The notes below the pieces were generated by a model. That model saw nothing but the letters and a program-made list of their open reading frames with translations, did no database searches and was not told the DNA's origin. Below, one piece after another: positions 1-5,139 of a DNA stretch of 7,416 nucleotides. A program made the translations under genes and the position numbers. Position 1 is the first letter of the stretch. Each line of letters opens with the position of its first letter. The DNA comes from Chloroflexota bacterium (GTDB taxonomy: Bacteria; Chloroflexota; Anaerolineae; Anaerolineales; Anaerolineaceae): assembly GCA_023406965.1 (NCBI GenBank), contig JAEXTI010000049.1, forward strand, positions 1 to 7,416. Reading direction: 5' to 3'.

Positions 1-764
1 GAGGTCTGCCCGTCACCGATCGCAGCCATATCCACAGTCAACAACTCGGCCAGGTCCGCCGGGAAGCCCGCCGATGCGCCGTGACCTACCTCTTCATAAT
101 TGCTGATCAAAGCATAGACTGTTTGCACGGGTTGCAGCCCGGCGTCGTGCAGCGCCTTGAAGGCCGCCAGAATACACGCCACACAGGCCTTGTCGTCCAG
201 GTGCCGCGAGCGCACAAACCCGTTGACCATCTCCACGCGCGGATCGAAGGCCACAAAGTCGCCCACCCCAATGCCCAGCGCCCGGGTCTCGTCCGCAGAA
301 GATGTCACCACATCCAGACGTACTTCCATCGCCTCGTCATCGCGCTTGGCCTCGTTCACCACTCCGCCGTGCACGTGGCTCGATGATTTCGCCAGCAGCA
401 GCGCCCCCCGCACCACACCGTTTTTGCGGCTAAAGACCCTGACGCCCTCGCCCTCCACCGTGTTCCAGGCATACCCGCCGATCTTGGTCAGCTTGAGCCG
501 CCCGTTCGATTTCACCTCTTTGACCATCGCGCCCAGCGTGTCAATATGAGCAGTCAATCCGCGGGGCGCATTGCTCATTTTCCCTGGGAAAGTCAAAAGC
601 AAGGCCCCTTTGCGCGTGCGCTGGGACTGAACCCCTGGGCACACACTCAAAGCCTGTTCCGTAAACGCCACGGCTCGCTCGGTAAACCCCGTTGGGCTGG
701 GCGTGTTCAGCAACCCACTCAGAAAATCAACCAGGAAATTATTATCGATCACAGGAATATTCAT
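1..764 (-). CDS. M42-family metallo-aminopeptidase (glutamyl/leucyl aminopeptidase type), C-terminus beyond window
   Basis: This is the N-terminal 254 residues of an M42 peptidase; the family is usually about 350 residues, so roughly 100 are missing past the left edge. M42 enzymes are cytoplasmic two-metal aminopeptidases that trim peptides, often as dodecameric tetrahedral shells. Visible landmarks are the metal-ligand/catalytic pair in TAHIDTLGAMV (His73, Asp75), the bridging aspartate in RHLDDKACVA (Asp190 or 191), the general-base and ligand glutamates in NYEEVGHGAS (Glu224, Glu225) and a further ligand in VDMAAIGDGQ (Asp245). The last expected His ligand lies in the missing part. Residues about 80-180 fit the inserted PDZ-like domain. 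The start ATG at 764 has an AGGAGGG site six bases ahead and overlaps the stop of the upstream thioesterase gene as ATGA, so the two are probably translationally coupled. Family assignment is firm. Exact residue preference is not predictable. Confidence 0.9.
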   Translation of the reverse strand, partial: MNIPVIDNNFLVDFLSGLLNTPSPTGFTERAVAFTEQALSVCPGVQSQRTRKGALLLTFPGKMSNAPRGLTAHIDTLGAMVKEVKSNGRLKLTKIGGYAWNTVEGEGVRVFSRKNGVVRGALLLAKSSSHVHGGVVNEAKRDDEAMEVRLDVVTSSADETRALGIGVGDFVAFDPRVEMVNGFVRSRHLDDKACVACILAAFKALHDAGLQPVQTVYALISNYEEVGHGASAGFPADLAELLTVDMAAIGDGQT

Positions 765-1201
765 CGGTTTCCCTCCTGCTGCAGTTCCGGCCCTTCAAAG
801 TCGCTAATTTTCTTGCGCCAATCCTCCGACAGCGGGATGCTGGCATGGGCGCGGTAATCGAATGCCACCATCACCGACTCGGCCTTTGCCAGCGGTTTCT
901 CGTTCTCACCATCCACCAGGCGATACTCAAACACCAGGCTCTTGCGCCCCATTTTGGACACGCGCATGTCCAGGCGCACCTTTTGCCCCAGGAACATGGG
1001 CGCCAGATAGGCAATATGCACATCCGCAACGATCAAGCCCAAATTAAAGAAATCTTCGCCATCCCAAAGCCCCAGCGCGCGCAGATATTCCATGCGCCCT
1101 TGCTCCAGGAAGGTCAAATAACGGGCATTATTGACATGCCACTGCGGGTCCAGGTCGCCGTAACGGACCTCAATCGGGAGATGAAATCGAAATTCGCTCA
1201 T
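761..1201 (-). CDS. 4HBT-type hotdog-fold acyl-CoA thioesterase
   Basis: This is a 146-residue single-domain hotdog protein of the 4-hydroxybenzoyl-CoA thioesterase/YbgC-like group, which hydrolyses acyl-CoA (sometimes acyl-ACP) thioesters in the cytoplasm. The diagnostic N-terminal motif is RYGDLDPQWHVNNARYLTFLEQGR. Its second aspartate matches the catalytic Asp of the family, and HVNNARY begins the hot-dog helix. The later segment FLGQKVRLDMRVSKMGRKSLVFEY is the expected beta-sheet region. The length is normal for the family. An upstream in-frame ATG at 1228 would add nine residues (MTNHSIIFH) that the family does not need. The ATG at 1201 is preferred because the motif follows at the usual distance and a TATAAT box lies seven bases ahead; neither start has a Shine-Dalgarno site. 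It is the first gene of a two-gene operon with the M42 peptidase. The acyl substrate is unknown. Confidence 0.86.
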   Translation of the reverse strand: MSEFRFHLPIEVRYGDLDPQWHVNNARYLTFLEQGRMEYLRALGLWDGEDFFNLGLIVADVHIAYLAPMFLGQKVRLDMRVSKMGRKSLVFEYRLVDGENEKPLAKAESVMVAFDYRAHASIPLSEDWRKKISDFEGPELQQEGNR

Positions 1202-1208
1202 GTGAAAA

Positions 1209-1237
1209 ATTATACTATGGTTAGTCATAAATCATAA
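1209..1237 (-). promoter_or_regulatory. Putative promoter for the thioesterase operon (leaderless)
   Basis: On the minus strand a perfect TATAAT lies at 1214-1209, followed by TTTTCAC and then the ATG at 1201. Transcription would therefore start at or next to the A of the start codon, giving a leaderless mRNA, which fits the lack of any Shine-Dalgarno site. The -35 match at 17-bp spacing (TTATGA, 1237-1232) is weak, 3 of 6. If this promoter is real, the upstream ATG at 1228 lies outside the transcript and cannot be the start. Confidence 0.5.
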
Positions 1238-1261
1238 TAAAGGGATGATAACCATCACTTG

Positions 1262-1295
1262 TTGGACAAATGGGAGTGGAATAAACTAATTTAAT
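1262..1295 (+). promoter_or_regulatory. Putative promoter of the Rrf2 regulator gene
   Basis: TTGGAC at 1262-1267 could be a -35 element, with ACTAAT (1285-1290) as -10 at 17-bp spacing, matching 4 of 6. TTTAAT at 1290-1295 is a better -10 (5 of 6) but lacks a good -35. Either way the -10 falls inside the palindrome at 1278-1297, as expected for an autorepressed gene. The start codon's own ribosome site is GAGG at 1327-1330, seven bases ahead of the ATG. Confidence 0.35.
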
Positions 1296-1297
1296 CC
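1278..1297 (+). promoter_or_regulatory. Imperfect palindrome, candidate operator of the Rrf2 regulator
   Basis: Twenty bases form two half-sites of the pattern GGAnTAAAnT and its reverse complement AnTTTAnTCC, with 8 of 10 positions symmetric. The site sits in the 109-bp region between the divergent thioesterase and Rrf2 genes and covers the likely Rrf2 -10 element. Rrf2 proteins bind as dimers to AT-rich dyads of about this size and often repress their own genes. That this dyad is the binding site is inference. Confidence 0.45.
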
Positions 1298-1337
1298 CGG
1301 AGAAATAATATCTTCTTATCCGAATTGAGGTTTAAAA

Positions 1338-1739
1338 ATGCAAATAACCCGTCAGGCCGACTATGCGCTTCGCGCAATGATTTATTTGGCGCGCTTAGAA
1401 CCCGGACAACGAGCTGCCACCAGCCATATCGCTGAGGAACAGCATATCCCTCCCTCCTTCTTAGCCAAGATCATCTCCCAACTTTCCATCGCCGGATTAA
1501 TCCACACTTCGCGTGGCGCGCGCGGTGGTGTTTCGCTGGCCCGTACCCCTGGTGATATCTCCATCCTCGAGGTAGTCGAAGCAATCGATGGCCCCATTGC
1601 CCTGAACGAATGCACCGCCATTTCCGGAACCTGCATCTTTGGCGAGAACTGCCCCCTGCATCCCATCTGGTGCAAAACCCAGGCCGAGCTGATCGAGAAA
1701 CTCCGCACAACCACCTTCGCAGCGGTCCTCACCAACTAG
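1338..1739 (+). CDS. Rrf2-family (IscR/NsrR-like) transcriptional regulator with Cys3-His Fe-S ligand set
   Basis: This 133-residue protein is a full-length Rrf2 regulator. The start MQITRQADYALRAMIYLA is the classic family opening, and the winged helix-turn-helix covers about residues 1-75 (IAEEQHIPPSFLAKIISQLSIAGLI, then the wing SRGARGGVSLAR). Ligand candidates follow after the dimerisation-helix start LEVVEAIDGP: Cys92, Cys99 and Cys105, then His108 in CPLH, a CX6CX5CX2H pattern. E. coli IscR uses three cysteines and a histidine at almost the same positions for a [2Fe-2S] cluster, while NsrR proteins use three cysteines to sense nitric oxide. A further Cys112 follows. This one probably senses iron-sulfur status, NO or redox stress, but the signal cannot be decided from sequence. 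It is divergent from the thioesterase operon and lies upstream of a small unknown gene and a CcmC-like gene. Confidence 0.93.
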   Translation: MQITRQADYALRAMIYLARLEPGQRAATSHIAEEQHIPPSFLAKIISQLSIAGLIHTSRGARGGVSLARTPGDISILEVVEAIDGPIALNECTAISGTCIFGENCPLHPIWCKTQAELIEKLRTTTFAAVLTN

Positions 1740-1758
1740 CACCGGATACCTGCAACCT

Positions 1759-2013
1759 ATGCGAGGAGTACCCATCCCCCGCTCTTTTGTGGTAATGATG
1801 CACAACGGCATCGCCGCCATTGATTACAGCGCCGGGGTGTTTTTGGATATTCGCAAGGGGGAGTTCTTTGAAGCCGCAGAAAGCGATGTGAGCCACCGCG
1901 CCCAGGAAACCGACCTGGACTGGCTCAAGCGTCTTGGACACGTGGATGAGTATGACGTGTTGAACGTCTACTTCAACAACCTGCCCGAATACCCACGCGG
2001 TCTGGCCGAGTAA
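1759..2013 (+). CDS. Small protein of unknown function (84 aa)
   Basis: I do not recognise this protein. It lies 19 bases after the Rrf2 gene and 22 bases before the CcmC-like gene, in the same direction, and its codon use (GC-ending codons, no rare runs) matches its neighbours, so it is probably a real gene of the same operon. It is soluble and acidic, with no membrane segment or metal-binding cluster. The C-terminal half (DLDWLKRLGHVDEYDVLNVYFNNLPEYPRGL) looks like helices rich in Asp, Leu and aromatic residues. The start is uncertain. The ATG at 1759 has no ribosome site, whereas an AGGAG at 1764-1768 lies just inside the frame, too far from the tandem ATG codons at 1795 and 1798 to serve them. 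Starting at 1795 would give 72 residues beginning MMHNGIAAIDY. Confidence 0.62.
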   Translation: MRGVPIPRSFVVMMHNGIAAIDYSAGVFLDIRKGEFFEAAESDVSHRAQETDLDWLKRLGHVDEYDVLNVYFNNLPEYPRGLAE

Positions 2014-2035
2014 AGTCGTCTCAAGGAGTTGACCC

Positions 2036-2641
2036 ATGCGCTGGAAACCCTGGCTCATTTTTGCATGTACCCTGGTTGCCATCGCTTTAGTGACGGCCTT
2101 CGCCCCCCTGGAGAAGACTCTCGGCGAGCGCATTCGCCTGGTCTACCTGCACGGCGCATGGGTGTGGGCCGGGAAGATCGCCTTTGCTTGCGCCGCGCTG
2201 GCCGGCCTGGCGGCCCTCGTTACCCGCTCGCAAAAGAGGTCCGGCTGGTCGTTGGCCCTGGGCCGCGCCGGTCTGGTCATCTGGCTCACCTACCTGCCCA
2301 TGTCGCTGGTCGTCCAGCAGGTCAACTGGGGCGGCATCTTTTGGGACGAGCCCCGCTGGCGCATCCCGCTGGCCTTTGGGGTGGCGGCGCTGCTCATCCA
2401 GGCGGCGCTGTGGTTGTTCAACCAGCCCTTCATCGCTTCAGCGGTCAACCTGGTCTTTGGCGTGGCCCTCTGGTGGGTGTTGGGCGGCATCGAGAACATT
2501 TTGCACCCTGACTCCCCAATTTTTCAATCCGGCTCCGTCCGCATCCAGGTTTTCTTCGTCCTGCTGCTCCTGCTGGCATTGTTCCTGGCAGGGCAAATCA
2601 CCCTCTTGTTCCACCGCGCATCGCAACCAAAAACCGATTAA
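2036..2641 (+). CDS. Six-helix membrane protein, divergent CcmC-like heme-handling protein
   Basis: This 201-residue polytopic protein has about six hydrophobic helices, near residues 6-22, 38-62, 76-96, 110-128, 133-150 and 168-192. Three landmarks lie where CcmC has them: a histidine in RLVYLHGAW (His39; CcmC has YLHVPAA), a tryptophan-rich motif WGGIFWDEPRW (98-108; CcmC has WGTWWVWDARL) and a second histidine in ENILHPDSP (His157; CcmC has NTLHQG). In CcmC the two histidines and the WWD motif bind heme on the outer face of the membrane and pass it to CcmE during cytochrome c maturation. Here the VP after the first His is gone and WWD is one residue shorter, so the match is distant. No other ccm gene is visible. 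AAGGAG at 2023-2028 lies seven bases before the ATG. Heme binding is inferred; it could be an unrelated membrane protein with chance similarity. Confidence 0.6.
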   Translation: MRWKPWLIFACTLVAIALVTAFAPLEKTLGERIRLVYLHGAWVWAGKIAFACAALAGLAALVTRSQKRSGWSLALGRAGLVIWLTYLPMSLVVQQVNWGGIFWDEPRWRIPLAFGVAALLIQAALWLFNQPFIASAVNLVFGVALWWVLGGIENILHPDSPIFQSGSVRIQVFFVLLLLLALFLAGQITLLFHRASQPKTD

Positions 2642-2703
2642 GTGGTATGATCGACTGCGCAAACAGCGTGCAACGAGGTACCCAATTATCCGTATATAAA
2701 ATG

Positions 2704-2809
2704 TAACTATTCAGAGAGTGGGGAAAGCTCCCGATTTTGGTGTGTGTGGGGCGCTTCGCGCCCCACACACATCAAAATCGGGTCTCTTCCACCTCTGGCT
2801 GAGTAGTTA
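2704..2809. repeat. 106-bp nested palindrome with 25-bp core hairpin, MITE-like or structured RNA element
   Basis: The core arms 2730-2754 and 2758-2782 pair over 25 positions around a three-base loop (TTC), with one exception that is a G-U wobble. Outside these, 2704-2714 (TAACTATTCAG) pairs with 2799-2809 (CTGAGTAGTTA) over 11 positions, again with only a U-G wobble. The 15-16 bases between the two levels pair partly (AGAG with CTCT, runs of G/A with C/T). No T-run follows the core, so it is not a standard intrinsic terminator. Size and nested symmetry suit a small non-autonomous mobile element or dispersed palindrome. I see no target-site duplication that would settle it. Confidence 0.65.
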
Positions 2810-2832
2810 TCATGAAATAATGATTGATGCAG

Positions 2833-2871
2833 AATCTGGACTTACTCGTAGAAGCGGAGTAAATTCAGATT
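2833..2871 (+). repeat. Stem-loop in the ABC operon leader
   Basis: AATCTGGA (2833-2840) pairs with TTCAGATT (2864-2871), including one G-U. After a single C-A mismatch, TTACTC (2842-2847) pairs with GAGTAA (2857-2862) around a nine-base loop. It ends 58 bases before the ABC ATPase start. It could be a protein-binding dyad or an mRNA leader structure. There is no T-run after it. Confidence 0.45.
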
Positions 2872-2928
2872 GTTGCGCCCCCCCACATCCCCAATGGACG
2901 AAAACCGATCCATTCAGCCGGAGAAAAT

Positions 2929-3873
2929 ATGCCACCCATTCTCGAAGTTCAAAACCTGGTCAAAAAATATGGAGATTTCACCGCTGTCAAAGGCATCACT
3001 TTTGACATTAAAGAAGGTGAAATCTTTAGTTTGCTCGGTCCCAATGGGGCCGGAAAAACCACCACCATCTCCGTGCTTTCCACGCTCTATACCGCCACCA
3101 GCGGCAGCGCCACCATCGGCGGGCATTCGATCTTCAGCGAGCCTATGACCGTGCGACAGCTCATCGGCGTGGTGCCCCAAGACCTGGCCCTCTACGATGA
3201 CCTGACTGCCCGCGAAAACCTCTCCTTCTGGGGGCAGATGTACAACCTCAGTGGCAAGACCCTCTCCAAGCGCATCGACGAAGTTTTGGAGCAAATCGGC
3301 CTGACCGACAAAGCCAACCAGCGCGTCAAAACCTACTCGGGCGGCATGAAGCGGCGCGTTAATATTGGCGTAGGCCTGCTGCACCAGCCCCGCCTGCTCT
3401 TCATGGATGAGCCCACTGTGGGCATCGACCCCCAATCCCGCCGCGCCATCCTCGACTCGGTCAAAGACCTCAACCGCAAGGGCATGACTGTCCTTTACAC
3501 CACGCACTACATGGAAGAAGCCCAGGAGCTTTCCGACCGGGTCGGCATCATCGACCACGGCGAGTTGATTGCCCTGGGTACGCAGGCCGAACTTAAGAGC
3601 CAGGTGGGGCAGACCGAAACCCTGGTGCTCAACGTAGCCGAAACCGATGATCCGCAGGTGCTGGCTGACAAGCTCAAAACCGTGCCGGGCGTGCTCAACG
3701 CCGACGTTAACGACCACACCGTGGCGGTCATCGCTGCCGATGCACAAAATATCATTTCTCCGGCCATCCTCACCGCCAACGAGCTGGGCATCAAAATCAA
3801 CGCCATCGACATTCAGGAACCCAACCTGGAAGCCGTCTTCCTGCACCTCACCGGCCGGGCACTGCGCGATTAG
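2929..3873 (+). CDS. ABC exporter ATP-binding protein, DrrA/CcmA-like with C-terminal DUF4162-type domain
   Basis: This is a 314-residue nucleotide-binding subunit of an ABC-2 exporter. It has all the ATPase motifs: Walker A GPNGAGKT (37-44), Q-loop VVPQD (Gln84), signature YSGGMKRRV (136-144), Walker B LLFMDEP with catalytic Glu161, D-loop GIDP (165-168) and H-switch His193 in TTHYMEEA. The DDLTARENLSFWGQMY segment is typical of the DrrA family (daunorubicin-resistance type). Residues about 225-310 form the extra C-terminal domain common in this family, ending EPNLEAVFLHLTGRALRD. It hydrolyses ATP at the cytoplasmic face and drives the two permeases encoded immediately downstream. The start has GGAG five bases ahead. 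Its stop codon TAG overlaps the next gene's Shine-Dalgarno site. Family certain; substrate unknown. Confidence 0.95.
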   Translation: MPPILEVQNLVKKYGDFTAVKGITFDIKEGEIFSLLGPNGAGKTTTISVLSTLYTATSGSATIGGHSIFSEPMTVRQLIGVVPQDLALYDDLTARENLSFWGQMYNLSGKTLSKRIDEVLEQIGLTDKANQRVKTYSGGMKRRVNIGVGLLHQPRLLFMDEPTVGIDPQSRRAILDSVKDLNRKGMTVLYTTHYMEEAQELSDRVGIIDHGELIALGTQAELKSQVGQTETLVLNVAETDDPQVLADKLKTVPGVLNADVNDHTVAVIAADAQNIISPAILTANELGIKINAIDIQEPNLEAVFLHLTGRALRD

Positions 3874-3882
3874 GAGGCAACC

Positions 3883-5127
3883 ATGAAAAAAGCCTTCCTG
3901 ATCGGTTGGAAGGACGTCAAACTGGCGTTCCGCGACCGCGCTGCCCTCATCCTCATGCTGGCAGCGCCCTTCCTGCTCACCCTGGGTCTGGGGTTGGTTA
4001 CCGGCGGCTTCTCCAGCTCCTCCAGCAGCGGTCTCAGCGACATTCCGTTCATCATTGTCAATCAGGATGATGGGGATCTGGCCGAGGAACTGGTCAAGCT
4101 GCTCCAATCCGACGACTTGGCCGATCTATTGGAGCCAAGTCTGCAAACCGAGCCCGCTGCGGCCCGTAAAGTGGTCGATGACGACCAGACGGCAGCAGTG
4201 CTAATCATCCCGGCGGGTTTCACCCAAAGCTTCATGCCCGGCGCCGAGTTCACCCCGGCGGCGGCCCTCGAGTTGTACACCAACCCCTCCCGCCCCACGA
4301 GTTCAGGCATACTCACCACCATCGTAGAGGGCTTTATTTCCCAGGTAGAGGTGGCCCGCGCAGGCAGCGAGGTGACACTGGCCCAACTGTTGGCCACCGG
4401 ACGGCTACAACCGCAAGAAGTTGCCGCTGCGGCCTTACGCATTGCCGAACAGCAGTCCGAGCAGGTTGGCCAAGAATCCATGCTGTCCCTCAAAAATGTG
4501 ACCGAAAGCGGCACAGAGGTCGAATTTAACATCCTGGCCTACATGGCTCCCGGTATGGCCCTCATGTTTCTCATGTACACTACCAGCAACGGTGGGCGCA
4601 CCCTGCTCACCGAACGGCGCCTGGGAACCCTCCCGCGCCTGCTCACTGCCCCGGTGAACATGACTCAGGTCTTGGGCGGCAAAGTATTGGGCATCTTTCT
4701 CACCGGCACCGCTCAGATGCTGATCCTGATCATCGCCAGCACGCTGTTCTTCCAGCTTGATTGGGGCGACCCGTTGGCGGTGCTTGTGCTCGTTCTGGCA
4801 GCGGTCTTTGGCGCGGTGGGCTGGGGGATGATCATCACCGCCCTGGCACGCACCCCCGGGCAGGTCTCAGCCATCGGCTCGGCCATCATGCTCACTTTTG
4901 GCGTCCTCGGAGGCAGTTTCATTAATGTAGCAAACATGCCCGCCTGGTTCCGCGTCTTCGCTAAGATTACCCCCAATGCCTGGGGCTTGAACGGCTTCAG
5001 CACCCTGGCCCTGGGCGGCACGCTGGACGACATCTTCACCCCCGTCCTGGCTCTGGTGATCATGGGATTGACGCTCTTTGCCGCGTCGGTTTTCATTATC
5101 AATCGCCGCGGCCTGGGCCAGCGCTAG
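3883..5127 (+). CDS. ABC-2 type permease, first subunit
   Basis: This 414-residue membrane subunit has the ABC-2 exporter layout: a cytoplasmic N-terminus (MKKAFLIGWKDVKLAFRDRA), a first helix at about 21-42, a large extracytoplasmic domain at about 43-215, then five helices near 217-237, 264-290, 297-320, 327-350 and 385-406. The outer domain begins with an unusual serine run (FSSSSSSGLSD). The cytoplasmic segment TERRLGTLPRLLTAPV (243-258) is the family's coupling-helix motif that contacts the ATPase. The ITPNAWGLNGF motif near 362-372 is also typical. AGGAGG at 3872-3877 lies five bases ahead of the ATG and overlaps the ATPase stop. It probably pairs with the next gene's product as a heterodimer. 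Substrate unknown; lipids, peptides, drugs or polymers are all possible. Confidence 0.93.
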   Translation: MKKAFLIGWKDVKLAFRDRAALILMLAAPFLLTLGLGLVTGGFSSSSSSGLSDIPFIIVNQDDGDLAEELVKLLQSDDLADLLEPSLQTEPAAARKVVDDDQTAAVLIIPAGFTQSFMPGAEFTPAAALELYTNPSRPTSSGILTTIVEGFISQVEVARAGSEVTLAQLLATGRLQPQEVAAAALRIAEQQSEQVGQESMLSLKNVTESGTEVEFNILAYMAPGMALMFLMYTTSNGGRTLLTERRLGTLPRLLTAPVNMTQVLGGKVLGIFLTGTAQMLILIIASTLFFQLDWGDPLAVLVLVLAAVFGAVGWGMIITALARTPGQVSAIGSAIMLTFGVLGGSFINVANMPAWFRVFAKITPNAWGLNGFSTLALGGTLDDIFTPVLALVIMGLTLFAASVFIINRRGLGQR

Positions 5128-5139
5128 AAGGAGGGCAAC

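Larger units (their letters stand above)
2642..2928. other. Intergenic region without a credible gene, between the CcmC-like gene and the ABC operon
   Basis: These 287 bases hold no reading frame with a ribosome site or family resemblance. They contain a TATATAAAAT stretch near 2693-2702 (a possible -10 without a convincing -35), the large nested palindrome at 2704-2809, a short dyad ATCAT/ATGAT at 2809-2824, a second stem-loop at 2833-2871, a C-run near 2878-2884, and the GGAG ribosome site (2920-2923) of the ABC ATPase. The operon promoter must lie here but I cannot place it with confidence. Confidence 0.7.

Noticed and set aside
81..549. Plus-strand open frames in the first 550 bases
   Set aside because: They are antisense to the M42 peptidase, whose catalytic and metal motifs read clearly on the minus strand.
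1774..1776. ATC as the start codon of the 84-aa protein, five bases after AGGAG
   Set aside because: ATC starts are very rare and nothing else supports it; kept only as a remark on the uncertain start.
2029..2511. A plus-strand frame overlapping the CcmC-like gene
   Set aside because: It is Gly/Arg/Pro-rich with no Shine-Dalgarno site, while the frame at 2036 has AAGGAG and six membrane helices.
2730..2782. The core hairpin as a standard Rho-independent terminator
   Set aside because: The stem is far longer than usual and is followed by GGTCTCTTCC-like sequence without a T-run on either side; the outer paired arms show it is part of a larger palindrome.
2718..3005. A 95-codon frame running through the palindrome into the ABC gene
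   Set aside because: It has no ribosome site, its residues come mostly from the inverted repeat, and it overlaps the ATPase start in another frame.
2914..4107. A 397-codon open frame on the minus strand opposite the ABC ATPase and first permease
   Set aside because: It mirrors a GC3-rich gene whose ATPase motifs are complete on the plus strand. The translation is low-complexity, with no family motif and no ribosome site.
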